The notes: generated by a model not told the origin, from the letters alone. A stretch of DNA of 64,000 nucleotides from Martinezella dioscoreae (GCF_009176305.1 NZ_BLAJ01000001.1:1291362-1355361), one strand, 5' to 3'; counted from the first letter of the stretch, positions 29,771-38,704 are shown. Numbers and translations: made by a program.

Positions 29771-30820
29771 ATGATTCTCAATCCATTTGATGATCGCGCG
29801 GAAAGGCCGCGGGCGAAGATCGCCTTCACCTTCGCGCTGCTGATCGTTTTCAATATTGCCGCCTGGATCTGGGCTTGGGTCGCTTTTGCAGACCGTCCGT
29901 CTTTGCTTGGTATTGCGCTTCTTGCCTATATGTTCGGCCTGCGCCACGCCTTCGATGCCGATCACATCGCCGCGATCGACAATGTCGTGCGCAAGCTCAT
30001 TCAGGAAAACAAGCAGCCCTATGCTGTCGGCTTCTTCTTCTCGCTCGGTCATTCCTCGATCGTCGTGATCGCCTCGATCCTGATTGCCGCAACGGCGGCT
30101 GCCATGCAGAGCCAGCTCGATTCCTTCCACGATATCGGCGGCGTCATAGGTACGACGGTTTCGGCGGTCTTTCTGCTGCTGATCGGCGTCGCCAATCTCT
30201 TCGTCCTTAAAGGCGTCTGGTCCGCTTTCAGAAGGGCACAGAGGGGTGAGCGGATCGCAGAGGAAGATCTCGACACGCTGCTTGCCGGCGGCGGTTTTCT
30301 GGCACGCATCTTCCGTCCGATGTTCAAGGTAGTGACCCGCTCCTGGCACATGTATCCGATCGGCTTCCTTTTCGGCCTCGGCTTCGATACCGCAACTGAG
30401 ATCGGGCTTCTCGGCATTTCGGCCGCTCAAGCCGCACAGGGCATGTCCTTCTGGACCATACTCGTCTTCCCGGCGCTGTTCACCGCCGGCATGTCGCTGA
30501 TGGATACGTTGGATAGTACGCTGATGACGGGTGCCTATGGTTGGGCGTTCGTGAAACCCGTGCGCAAGCTCTGGTACAATCTGACCATCACTGCGGCTTC
30601 AGTCGTCGTCGCCGTCTTCATCGGTGGTATCGAGGCCTTGGGACTCATCGCCGACAAACTCGGCCTAGAAGGCAGCTTCTGGAGCTTCGTCGGTGAACTC
30701 AACGACAACCTTGCCAATTTCGGCTTCGCCGTCGTCGGCATCTTCTTGCTGAGCTGGCTGGTTTCGACCGTGCTCTACAAAGCCAGAGGCTACGACAACT
30801 TGCAGATCAATCGCTCATGA
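29771..30820 (+). CDS. Nickel/cobalt permease of the NiCoT family (HoxN/HupN/NixA)
   Basis: A 349-residue inner-membrane protein with eight predicted helices. The family signature is RHAFDADHIAAIDN in helix 2 (residues about 57-70), followed by FFFSLGHSSIV and GLGFDTATEIG. It imports Ni2+ or Co2+ for enzymes such as urease, hydrogenase or cobalamin-dependent proteins. The 139-base leader has no cobalamin riboswitch that I can recognise, which favours nickel or protein-based control. No metalloenzyme gene is adjacent. Confidence 0.93.
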   Translation: MILNPFDDRAERPRAKIAFTFALLIVFNIAAWIWAWVAFADRPSLLGIALLAYMFGLRHAFDADHIAAIDNVVRKLIQENKQPYAVGFFFSLGHSSIVVIASILIAATAAAMQSQLDSFHDIGGVIGTTVSAVFLLLIGVANLFVLKGVWSAFRRAQRGERIAEEDLDTLLAGGGFLARIFRPMFKVVTRSWHMYPIGFLFGLGFDTATEIGLLGISAAQAAQGMSFWTILVFPALFTAGMSLMDTLDSTLMTGAYGWAFVKPVRKLWYNLTITAASVVVAVFIGGIEALGLIADKLGLEGSFWSFVGELNDNLANFGFAVVGIFLLSWLVSTVLYKARGYDNLQINRS

Positions 30821-30905
30821 CGCATCATCGCCCCAGGGATCGGGCATACCGTGACTGGAAATCGCCGTCCGCGGCTCCAGTCGCATGCGATGAGGGGCCA
30901 CAATC

Positions 30906-31439
30906 ATGATCCACGCAAGCAATGTTCGCAGCCTAGTGCTGGCAGCAGGCAGTCTATGCATCGTCAGCGCCGGCACGGCTTCTGCACAAGCCGTCGCAAA
31001 TTGCCCATTGCAGCCTGCCGTCAGCACGACGCGCCAGGTCTTGAATTGCGAAGCTGGGCTTAGCGTCACCGTCGAGCGTGGCGCTCACTACCGGTTTGCA
31101 GACCGAAACCATGATGGTCGGGCGGATGCTCTCGTACTCGACAGCAAGGCAGCACTGGTTGATGTCGATCGCAACCGTGTTAAGGGCGGATTCGAAGTGG
31201 TGACGCCGCAGGCGATCGCCGCCGTGCGCGGCACGCGCTGGGCCGTCGACGTGAAACGGGGCAATACCTCCGTGCTTGTCCTGCGCGGCCGGGTCGCGGT
31301 CAATAAGGTATCGACCGGGCAGGGGGTTACGCTAGGCCAAGGACAAGGCGTCGACGCCGACCGGGGGCGCGCCGCATTGCGTGTCACCCAATGGGGACAG
31401 CCGCGCATAAATGCTTTGATGGCGCGCCTCGGCCAGTGA
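30906..31439 (+). CDS. Exported FecR-domain protein
   Basis: A 177-residue protein with a signal peptide ending at ASAQA (about 28). The mature part is one FecR-like domain: TVERGAHYRFADRNHDG, then the hallmark VVTPQAIAAVRGTRWAVDV and VLVLRGRVAVN. It lacks the cytoplasmic HTH half of sigma-regulating FecR, so it is a stand-alone periplasmic domain. It has two Cys that may be paired. It lies 12 bases before the CHASE2 cyclase gene and is surely co-transcribed. This FecR plus CHASE2-cyclase pairing suggests a periplasmic sensor partner. Confidence 0.85.
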   Translation: MIHASNVRSLVLAAGSLCIVSAGTASAQAVANCPLQPAVSTTRQVLNCEAGLSVTVERGAHYRFADRNHDGRADALVLDSKAALVDVDRNRVKGGFEVVTPQAIAAVRGTRWAVDVKRGNTSVLVLRGRVAVNKVSTGQGVTLGQGQGVDADRGRAALRVTQWGQPRINALMARLGQ

Positions 31440-31451
31440 GATTCCGACATC

Positions 31452-33311
31452 ATGCGCAGACCGCCGCTGCAGACGCTGATTGCGCTTTTCTTGACTGCCG
31501 TCTGGGGGATGGGCCTGGGCGTCGCGCATCTGCGCGGTGACATTCCCTTTGTCGACGGCGCCGAAGCGACGCTCACGAACCTCCGCAATACGCTCGGCGG
31601 CAGCTTCCAGCCACCCGATCTCGTCACGATCATTGCCATAGACGATGAGACGTCGCGTATGGCGGGACACTATCCTTTGCCGCGCGCCACGCTCGCCAAA
31701 GTGATCGATGCCATCGCCGCATTGGGGCCGAAAGCCGTCGCGCTCGATCTGCTTCTGGTCGATGCCGGCGACGAGGCCAACGATGCAGCATTGGAACAAT
31801 CGCTCAAACGGACCAAGATTGTGCTGGCCGCAGCCGGCATCTTTCCCGAAAGCCGCCAGCGCGTCACAGAAGATAGCAAGGAACCTCTCGCTCGCGTGCC
31901 CAGTGCGCTGCAATTCCTCGAACCGCAGCAGCGGTTCGCCGACGTCGCAAGCTATGGCATCGTCAATGTGCAGACCGACAAGGCGGGCACGCCGCGTTTC
32001 GTGCCTTTGCTGTTTCGCAGCGGCGAGCGGATCGAACCATCCTTTTCGCTGCGTGTCGTTTCCACCGCAACCAACGAGCAGACAACCGTCATCTCCGATC
32101 ATATCAAGATCGGTGACAGGTCCATCCAGACCGATACCGGCTATCTCATGCCGCTCTCGTTCTACGGTCCGCGCGGAACAATCCGCACCGTCAGCGCCAG
32201 TGCTGCGCTCAATGGGCACTTGCCGGAGGCTGCGATAAGGGATCATATCGTCGTTATCGGCGCGACCGTTACCGGCGGCGGCGATGTCTTTCCAACACCC
32301 TTCGATCCCGTTCTGCCTGGGGTCGAGGTTATCGCGACCTCGATCACGCATCTGATTGCCGGAGACGGGCTGGTACGCGACCGCAACGTCCGTTTTATCG
32401 ACCTTTATTTCGCCGTCGGCCTGCCGCTGCTCGTCATTGCCCTTCTCTCCTGGCGGCGCAGTGCCATCGGCCCGATAACAGTACTCGGCGTCATGCTTGT
32501 CTGGTTCGCAGTCAATGTCAGCGCATTCAAGCATGGGATATGGCTGAGCGCAGCACTGCCGATTGCTGCGACCGTACCACCGATGCTGCTATATGGCGCT
32601 GCGCAGCTTTGGCTTGACCGCAGACGAGCGACGCGATTTGCCGAGCAAAGCGAGCTCCTGCAGCGCATCGAGGCGCCCGGTCTTGCCGAGCATCTTGCAC
32701 GCGATCCCGATTTTCTCGCAAGCCCTGTGCAACAGGAAGCGGCCGTCGTCTTCATCGACATTAACGGCTTCACAGGTCTTAGCGAGGCCATTGGCCCAGC
32801 AGCTGTGCGGGAACTGCTGAACGGCTTCTACAATCTCGTCGATGAAGAGGTAACCGCATCCGGCGGTGCCATCACCAGCTTCATGGGTGATGGAGCGATG
32901 ATCCTTTTCGGCCTGCCGCAGCCGAAGCCGAGCGACCCCGCCAATGCGGCGCGCTGCTGCATGCGTCTCGCCGCGCGGATGAAGGGCTGGCTCTCAGCAC
33001 TGCCGGAGACGGTCGCTTCCCGCATCGGCTTCAAGATCGGTGCGCATTGCGGCACCATCGTCGCCTCCCGGCTGGGTGGTGGAGGACGACAGCAGATCAC
33101 CGCAACCGGCGACACCGTTAACGTCGCAAGCCGGCTGATGGAGGTCGCCGCCAGCAATCGCGCCGAAATCGCCATCAGCCATGAGCTATTGCTTTCCGCC
33201 GGTCGGGACAGCGCGCCTTTCAATGAGGGCAGCCTCGATGGCCCGATCGAAACAGGCTTGCGTGGTCGCGCCGGGACCTTGACCATATGGCTTTGGCGCA
33301 GCCGGCCGTGA
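31452..33311 (+). CDS. CHASE2 domain class III adenylate/guanylate cyclase
   Basis: A 619-residue inner-membrane sensor. One N-terminal helix (about 8-27), a periplasmic CHASE2 domain (about 35-305), three helices (about 310-395) and a cytoplasmic cyclase domain (about 425-600). Metal-binding aspartates are D436 in VVFIDINGF and D480 in FMGDG, and the transition-state residues are in GDTVNVASRL. The position normally held by the base-reading Lys (KFxGD) is Ser, S476. The nucleotide preference is thus uncertain, although related rhizobial cyclases with SFMGDG exist. It is paired with the FecR gene. Confidence 0.9.
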   Translation: MRRPPLQTLIALFLTAVWGMGLGVAHLRGDIPFVDGAEATLTNLRNTLGGSFQPPDLVTIIAIDDETSRMAGHYPLPRATLAKVIDAIAALGPKAVALDLLLVDAGDEANDAALEQSLKRTKIVLAAAGIFPESRQRVTEDSKEPLARVPSALQFLEPQQRFADVASYGIVNVQTDKAGTPRFVPLLFRSGERIEPSFSLRVVSTATNEQTTVISDHIKIGDRSIQTDTGYLMPLSFYGPRGTIRTVSASAALNGHLPEAAIRDHIVVIGATVTGGGDVFPTPFDPVLPGVEVIATSITHLIAGDGLVRDRNVRFIDLYFAVGLPLLVIALLSWRRSAIGPITVLGVMLVWFAVNVSAFKHGIWLSAALPIAATVPPMLLYGAAQLWLDRRRATRFAEQSELLQRIEAPGLAEHLARDPDFLASPVQQEAAVVFIDINGFTGLSEAIGPAAVRELLNGFYNLVDEEVTASGGAITSFMGDGAMILFGLPQPKPSDPANAARCCMRLAARMKGWLSALPETVASRIGFKIGAHCGTIVASRLGGGGRQQITATGDTVNVASRLMEVAASNRAEIAISHELLLSAGRDSAPFNEGSLDGPIETGLRGRAGTLTIWLWRSRP

Positions 33312-33313
33312 TC

Positions 33314-33338
33314 AAACCAGCCTCCATCTGCCTGGTTT
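33314..33338. terminator. Hairpin between convergent cyclase and LysE genes
   Basis: AAACCAG at 33314-33320 and CTGGTTT at 33332-33338 form seven pairs with an 11-base loop. It could serve both strands, though the T runs are short. Confidence 0.35.
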
Positions 33339-33937
33339 CATTCTCCCCACATCGGAATGATTGAAATCACCAGGAGGCACGCAAGAGAGATATTGACCGC
33401 GCGCCACTGCCATGCCGCTTTCAGCAGACGCCCGAGCATCTGCCCGAGAAGGCACCATACGGCGAGCGAGAAGGCTGCGATAAGGCAGAAAGTCACACCG
33501 AGCAATATACCAAGTCTAACGGGACTTTCTGCCAACGCAGCGAAAGAAGCAGCAGCCCCCATCGTCATGGCCCAGCCCTTGGGATTGTGCCAGAGCATCC
33601 ATACGCCGGCGAGGAAGCCTGTCGGTCTCGCCATCTGCCCCACCTCGTGCGGCTGGCCGCTTCTGCCGATCCGAACGGCGAGCCAGAGCAGATAGAGGGA
33701 CCCCAGCGTCTTCATGGCGATCTGCAGCATCGGCAGGGCCATCAACACGCTGCCGAGCCCCGCAGCCGCAGCGCAGGCCATGGAGCCCAAGCCGAAGGCA
33801 AAACCGCCCATGACGGGTATGGAGCGACGGAAGCCGAAATGCGCGCCGGACGCAGTCGCGAGCGTGGTCGCACCGCCCGGCGTTATGGTGGAAACCAATG
33901 CGAAGAGTATCAGCGGCAGCAGAGGTTCGATTGTCAT
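33338..33937 (-). CDS. LysE family translocator
   Basis: A 199-residue inner-membrane exporter with six hydrophobic helices. The opening LLPLILFALVSTITPGGATTLATASGAHFGFRRSIPVMGG is the family signature; these proteins export amino acids such as lysine, homoserine or threonine. ATG at 33937 follows GAAGGGCTGG. It is divergent from a LysR regulator 97 bases away, the usual arrangement in which the regulator senses the exported compound. Confidence 0.92.
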   Translation of the reverse strand: MTIEPLLPLILFALVSTITPGGATTLATASGAHFGFRRSIPVMGGFAFGLGSMACAAAAGLGSVLMALPMLQIAMKTLGSLYLLWLAVRIGRSGQPHEVGQMARPTGFLAGVWMLWHNPKGWAMTMGAAASFAALAESPVRLGILLGVTFCLIAAFSLAVWCLLGQMLGRLLKAAWQWRAVNISLACLLVISIIPMWGE

Positions 33938-34034
33938 ATCCAGCCCTTCTCTAATCGAAAAAGGCATAGGCGCAGCTCCCGCATTATGAAATCGAATATT
34001 GAAGGATCAAGGCATTAGCAATTATAATGCCCAG

Positions 34035-34910
34035 ATGATCCGAAACTTCGATATTACCCTCATCAGAACCTTCGCCACCGTTGCCGACCAGGGCAGCATG
34101 ACAATTGCCGCCAATATGCTGCATATGACCCAGGGCGCCGTCAGCCAGCAGATCAAGCGGTTGGAGGATATGCTCAGCTGCGCTCTGTTCGAACGGGACA
34201 AGCGCGGATTGCGGCTGACGGAGGCCGGTGAACGCCTGCGCGGCAATGCTCGCCGCCTATTGGCGTTGAATGACGAGATCTGGGACGATATGACGGAAAG
34301 CACCGTTCGCGGCGGCGTCCGGCTCGGCGTTCCCTATGATCTTGTGGGCGCGACGCTAGCGCCCGTGCTGAAATCCTATGCCGAACGCCATCCGCAGGTG
34401 GAGATTTCGCTGGTCTGCGCATCGTCGCCGGAACTGCTGGAAGAGTTGGGGAAGGGAACCGTCGACCTCTGTGTGGTGGAGGAACCATACGGCACGTCGC
34501 AGGGCGAATGCCTTGCTGTGGAGCGGCTCGTCTGGGTCGGAGCGAAGGCAGGCAATGCCCATCGCAAGGTACCGCTGCCGATTTCGATGGTCGCCGATAC
34601 CTGTGCCTTCCGATCGTCGGTCTTTGCCGCACTCAGCAAGGATGGGTTGCGCTGGCGGACGGTCTTTGAGAATGGCAATATCGAAGCGACCACGGCGACG
34701 GTGCGCACGGATCTGGCTATCACCGCCTGGCTCGCTTCGACCGTTCCAACCGATCTCGATATCCTCACCGGCGAGCAGGGTCTGCCCGAGCTGCCGGTCT
34801 TCTCAATCAACCTGCATTTGCCGAAGGGCGGCGCAACACCGCAGGCGCTGGAGCTTGCCCGCCATATCCGCGAGGGCATGATGCGGCCGCGCCAATCCGC
34901 GGCCGCCTAA
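34035..34910 (+). CDS. LysR family transcriptional regulator
   Basis: A 291-residue regulator with an N-terminal winged HTH (IRTFATVADQGSMTIAANMLHMTQGAVSQQIKRLE, about 8-45) and a two-lobed effector domain. It is divergent from the LysE exporter and probably controls it. ATG at 34035 begins the normal LysR N-terminus; the frame opens earlier at 33999. The effector is not predictable, but by analogy with ArgP/LysG pairs an amino acid is likely. Confidence 0.92.
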   Translation: MIRNFDITLIRTFATVADQGSMTIAANMLHMTQGAVSQQIKRLEDMLSCALFERDKRGLRLTEAGERLRGNARRLLALNDEIWDDMTESTVRGGVRLGVPYDLVGATLAPVLKSYAERHPQVEISLVCASSPELLEELGKGTVDLCVVEEPYGTSQGECLAVERLVWVGAKAGNAHRKVPLPISMVADTCAFRSSVFAALSKDGLRWRTVFENGNIEATTATVRTDLAITAWLASTVPTDLDILTGEQGLPELPVFSINLHLPKGGATPQALELARHIREGMMRPRQSAAA

Positions 34911-34932
34911 ATTCCGTCCTTGATAAAACCGC

Positions 34933-36021
34933 CTATGCCGCCTTCGGCAGCGGACCGACATAGCGCGACTGCGGACGGATCAGACGCCCATCGAGCGTCT
35001 GCTCGCGGGCATGGGCGATCCAGCCGACCGTGCGGCCGATCGCGAAGACGCCGGTAAACGAACTACGAGGAAAGCCGAGGGCGTCGAGCAGCAAGGCGGT
35101 GTAATATTCGACGTTGACGTCCAAGGACCGATCCGGCTTGCGCTCCTTCAGCAACGCCAGTGCCGCCGCCTCAATGGCTTCCGCCAGCGCGATACGTCCA
35201 GCATCCGCCTGGCCGCTCGCAAAGATCGGCTTTAATGCAGTCTTCAGCGCATCGGCGCGCGGATCGCGGACGCGATAGATGCGGTGACCGAAACCCATCA
35301 GCCGCTCGCCACGATCGAGCGCGTCAGACAACCATGCCCGGGCATTTTCCGGTTTGCCGACGCCGTCAAACATGTCGAGGACAGGGCCGGGGGCGCCGCC
35401 ATGCAACGGACCTTTAAGGGCGCTGATTGCGGCGAGCACAGAGGAGGTCAGACCGGCATGAGTCGAGGCGATGACGCGGGAGGCGAATGTGGACGCATTC
35501 AAGCCGTGATCGGAAATCGTCACCAGATAGGCATCGAGGCCTGCGGTCTGCTCTGCGGTCGGGCTTCGACCCGTCAGCATGCGCAGGATATCACCGGATT
35601 GGGACAAGGATGCATCCGGCTTTATCGGTGCTTCGCCTTTCTGCAATCGCAAGATGGCCGGCAGGAAAACGGCCGGTGCCGCCATCAGGCGGATCGCGGT
35701 GGCGAAATCCTCACCGTCGGCCACGCGCGCCAGCAAGGCCCGCACGGCATCCACGGGTGGTAGCGCGAGCAGAGCGGCATCGGCGGCCTTCACATGCGGG
35801 AAAAGCGCAACACGAGCCGCGCCGAGTTGAGTTCGGATGGAAGCTGCGTCGATATGTTCGTCAAACAGGCCATCCAGCAGCAGCGCCGCAACATCCTCGA
35901 AGCGGCTGGTTGCCACCAGATCATCGAGCGACACGCCGCGGATGATCAGGCGACCGGCAGCGCCGTCGACATCGGACAGCTTGGTTTCTGCGGCAATGAC
36001 ATCTTCAAGACCACTTTTCAT
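34933..36021 (-). CDS. Citrate synthase / 2-methylcitrate synthase family enzyme
   Basis: A 362-residue enzyme of the short citrate synthase type. Catalytic histidines lie in LKGPLHGGAPG and MGFGHRIYRVRDPRA; the acid position reads NVEYYTALLL, Glu where many have Asp. SDHGLNASTF and RPQSRYVGP are also typical. The length and sequence suit the citrate/methylcitrate group rather than the main 430-residue TCA enzyme (GltA), which rhizobia encode elsewhere. Translation from 36021 is chosen; the open frame continues to 36180. It is divergent from a second citrate synthase, with an IS110 transposase in between. Confidence 0.88.
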   Translation of the reverse strand: MKSGLEDVIAAETKLSDVDGAAGRLIIRGVSLDDLVATSRFEDVAALLLDGLFDEHIDAASIRTQLGAARVALFPHVKAADAALLALPPVDAVRALLARVADGEDFATAIRLMAAPAVFLPAILRLQKGEAPIKPDASLSQSGDILRMLTGRSPTAEQTAGLDAYLVTISDHGLNASTFASRVIASTHAGLTSSVLAAISALKGPLHGGAPGPVLDMFDGVGKPENARAWLSDALDRGERLMGFGHRIYRVRDPRADALKTALKPIFASGQADAGRIALAEAIEAAALALLKERKPDRSLDVNVEYYTALLLDALGFPRSSFTGVFAIGRTVGWIAHAREQTLDGRLIRPQSRYVGPLPKAA

Positions 36022-36290
36022 TACGGTTCTCCAATGAAAGAACACAAGGGGTAAAGCACCAGCATCTGCGGGCATTTCCTTGGGTTCAGTTGCTTTTTGA
36101 CCGGCATTTTCGCCGATCGGCTCAATCTCTCGCTTCCGCGCGACAGGCATCTGCCGTTCGGTTCTCGAACCAATCTCCAATGCGTGATCCTGATGCCTTC
36201 GCGGCTTCGGTCACAGAGTGGCGTTCGGCTCCCGGTTTCCCATTCTCCTTGAGAGCGCGGCTCAGTCCTGCCGAGCCCGCTAAACTGCAA
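36022..36290. other. Region between citrate synthase start and IS110 transposase stop
   Basis: These 269 bases must contain the original upstream region of the citrate synthase gene and one end of the insertion element. I cannot place the boundary: no terminal inverted repeat or target duplication is evident, as expected for IS110. Open frames here match nothing I recognise. Confidence 0.4.
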
Positions 36291-37358
36291 TCAGGACAAC
36301 CGGGATATCGTCGACGTGCCTTCCATAGGACCGGCGCCGCGCGGCTCGTAAGCACGCTGATCATGCAGGATCTGGAAAGCGATCGTCAAAAGCTTGCGCG
36401 CGATGGCAACACGCGCTTTATTAATGCCTCTGATCTTCAGGTGTTCGTATTGGGCGCGAAGCTGAGCATCGCTGGCGATGGCGGGCGTTACCGCCTCGAC
36501 GAAAGCCCAGCGCAGCCACTTGTTGCCCTGCTTGATGATCTTGCCGTGAAAGGTCTTGCCGCCGCTCGAATAAGTCGACGGCACCAGGCCAGCATAGGCA
36601 GCAAGCTTCTTCGGGTTACGGAAGCGGCTGATGTCGTCGATCTCGGCATCGATCAGCCTCGCAAAGAACTCACCGATGCCGGGGATCGTCTTCAACAGCT
36701 TGACGTTGGCATTGGCCTTAGTCATTGCCCGGATTGTTGCTTCCGACTGTTTGATGCGCCCATCGATGTCGCCGATGAAGGCGAGGCCGCGGTCGATTTG
36801 GATGCGGTCGATCTCCGAGACGTTCACCTGCTTTAGCTGGGCACGGCCGGCCTTACCGAAAAGGTCGCCGAGCTTCTTCAACTGCGCCGTCTGCTCCGGG
36901 TAACGGTCGAACACCGTGACGATCCGGTTCTTCGTCATCGTGCGCAACCGCACGTAAAACATCCGCTCGCGCAGCGCGACGCGAAGGTCTCGCGACCTCT
37001 CGCTTGGTGCCCAGGCCTCCGGCACCAAATCGGCCCGGAGCAGATGCGCCAGCACCGTCGCATCGATCTTGTCCGTCTTGATCTTCGCGTCGGCGATCGC
37101 CTTGACCTTCAGCGGATGGGCGAGGACGACATCATCACAAATGTCGTCGAGCCAGTCGTACATCACCATCCAGTTGCGCGTCGCCTCGACAACCGCATGC
37201 GAGCTCTCACGGTATCGTTCCAGAAATCCACCCAGCGACTGACGATCGTTCTTCACCCGGCCAGAGCGCAGCGTCTTACCAGCCGAATTCTGCACCACAA
37301 GATGGCTGTAGGATTTGTGATAGTCGACGCCGATATGGTATTCATAAGAGGCAGTCAT
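36291..37358 (-). CDS. IS110 family transposase
   Basis: A complete 355-residue DEDD transposase. The N-terminal RuvC-like domain has Asp in HIGVDYHKS, Glu in VVEATRNW and two Asp in KTDKIDATVLAHLL. The C-terminal Transposase_20 domain has LLKTIPGIGEFFARLIDAEI and the Ser-containing STYSSGGKTFHGKIIKQGNKWLRWA. No frameshift is seen, so it may be active. ATG at 37358 follows AAGGGAGTTGG; the frame extends to 37469 without similarity. Family members insert by an RNA-guided mechanism using a bridge RNA from the non-coding end. Confidence 0.93.
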   Translation of the reverse strand: MTASYEYHIGVDYHKSYSHLVVQNSAGKTLRSGRVKNDRQSLGGFLERYRESSHAVVEATRNWMVMYDWLDDICDDVVLAHPLKVKAIADAKIKTDKIDATVLAHLLRADLVPEAWAPSERSRDLRVALRERMFYVRLRTMTKNRIVTVFDRYPEQTAQLKKLGDLFGKAGRAQLKQVNVSEIDRIQIDRGLAFIGDIDGRIKQSEATIRAMTKANANVKLLKTIPGIGEFFARLIDAEIDDISRFRNPKKLAAYAGLVPSTYSSGGKTFHGKIIKQGNKWLRWAFVEAVTPAIASDAQLRAQYEHLKIRGINKARVAIARKLLTIAFQILHDQRAYEPRGAGPMEGTSTISRLS

Positions 37359-37480
37359 GCTTCCAACTCCCTTGTTGAGATCTACCAAACCCCAATAAGG
37401 TAAGCCGAAAGGCTGGAAGTGTGGCTGTCCCTCCATCATCACCTGCATCTCAGTGATCCGTTCTCTCAACGGGCGCGGCC
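37359..37480 (-). ncRNA. Candidate bridge RNA region of the IS110 element
   Basis: In the IS110 subgroup the bridge RNA is made from the non-coding DNA before the transposase. Here the available leader includes a small stem, AGCC-TTTC-GGCT near 37401-37412, among other weak pairings. The target and donor loops could not be identified, so this call rests mainly on family knowledge and position. Confidence 0.3.
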
Positions 37481-37512
37481 TCTTTCATGCCACCTCCTTT
37501 GACTATCCGATT

Positions 37513-37560
37513 AGATCGGATCTATTCCTATTGACGTCAATCTTGACGCAATTGATCAAT
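37513..37560. promoter_or_regulatory. Cluster of palindromes before the HTH-citrate synthase gene
   Basis: Three perfect palindromes are packed before the start at 37571: AGATC-G-GATCT at 37513-37523, ATTGACGTCAAT at 37530-37541 and ATTGATCAAT at 37551-37560. Their centres lie 17-20 bases apart, about two helical turns. The last ends 10 bases before the start codon. Since the gene product has its own HTH, autoregulation is a reasonable inference. Confidence 0.45.
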
Positions 37561-37570
37561 ATGAGGACCG

Positions 37571-38704
37571 ATGAGCTGGCTGACGGCAGAGCAGGCGCTG
37601 AACCTGCTGGGAACGAAATCACAGACGCTCTACGCCAATGTCAGCCGCGGGCGCATTCGTGCGAAAGCCGATCCCGCGGATACGCGGCGCAGCCTCTATT
37701 TTGCCGATGACGTCAAGCGATTGGCCACCCGCCACGCCGGACGGCGCAAGACCGAGACGGTGGCCGCCGAGGCCATTCAATGGGGCGATCCGGTATTGCC
37801 ATCGGCACTGTCGACGGTTTCGAACGGAAGGCTTTTCTATCGCGGCAAGGACGTGGCGATGCTTGCCGAAAGCGCAAGCCTCGAAGATATCGCGCGGCTG
37901 CTTTGGGACATGAAGCGGCCGTTGCGATTCGATCCAAGCGAGGCGTGGCGGAAGCCGCCTTCCTTGGATAGTGCTTTCTCCGCGCTTGCCGAGCGCATAA
38001 CAAGCGATCTGCCATCACTCGGGCGTTCGCTTCCGGCACTGCAAAATGAAGCCGAAAGCGTGTTTGGTACGGTGGCTGAGGCCCTGGCCCCGGGCGCGTG
38101 GGATCAACCACTGCATCGCCGTCTCGCGACTGCCTGGGACCGCCCTGATGCCGCCGATATGATCCGCCGCAGTTTCGTCTTGCTTGCCGATCACGAGCTG
38201 AACGCTTCGACCTTCACCGCAAGGATCACGGCATCCGCAGGCGCCACGCTATCCGCCGCCACTCTATCCGGCCTCTCCACACTGACAGGTCCGCTGCATG
38301 GCGGTGCATGGCAGAGCGTGCGTACGCTGATCGCGCGGGCAGCCACGACGGGGGTGGATGAGGCGGTCCGCAGCTATCTCGCGGAAGGACGGCCATTGCC
38401 GGCTTTTGGCCATCAGCTTTATCCTGATGCCGATATCCGGGGAGAGGCGTTGCTTGGCTGCTTCACGCTGCCGCCGCTCTTCGCCAGAGTTCGCGATGTC
38501 GGCGAGCAACTGGTCGGAGAACGCGTCAATGTTGACTTCGCCCTGACAGCGATGACCCACGCCTATCATCTCCCGGAGAATGCGCCGCTAATCATCTTCG
38601 CGCTGGCACGGACGGTCGGATGGCTCGCGCATGCCATGGAACAGGCGACCAGCGGCAGGCTCATTCGGCCGCGTGCGCGCTATGTAGGTCCGCCTGTACT
38701 ATGA
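37571..38704 (+). CDS. Citrate synthase with N-terminal helix-turn-helix domain
   Basis: A 377-residue fusion. Residues 1-60 (MSWLTAEQALNLLGTKSQTL, then VSRGRIRAKADP and SLYFADDVKRLA) form a MerR/excisionase-like HTH that reads DNA in its family. The rest is a citrate synthase: DHELNASTFTARI, LTGPLHGGAWQS, AFGHQLYPDADIRG, NVDFALTAMT and RPRARYVGP. The catalytic His, His and Asp positions look filled, but loops around GHQLYP are unusual. It may be an enzyme, a metabolite-sensing regulator or both. It is divergent from the plain citrate synthase, with IS110 now lying between. Confidence 0.88.
   Translation: MSWLTAEQALNLLGTKSQTLYANVSRGRIRAKADPADTRRSLYFADDVKRLATRHAGRRKTETVAAEAIQWGDPVLPSALSTVSNGRLFYRGKDVAMLAESASLEDIARLLWDMKRPLRFDPSEAWRKPPSLDSAFSALAERITSDLPSLGRSLPALQNEAESVFGTVAEALAPGAWDQPLHRRLATAWDRPDAADMIRRSFVLLADHELNASTFTARITASAGATLSAATLSGLSTLTGPLHGGAWQSVRTLIARAATTGVDEAVRSYLAEGRPLPAFGHQLYPDADIRGEALLGCFTLPPLFARVRDVGEQLVGERVNVDFALTAMTHAYHLPENAPLIIFALARTVGWLAHAMEQATSGRLIRPRARYVGPPVL

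Larger units (their letters stand above)
36291..37480 (-). mobile_element. IS110-family insertion sequence (minimum extent, ends unresolved)
   Basis: The element lies in the intergenic region between two divergent citrate synthase genes. It includes the transposase gene and at least the roughly 120 bases before it. IS110 elements lack clear terminal inverted repeats, so the ends given are only approximate. The true left end probably lies between about 37440 and 37530. Confidence 0.6.
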
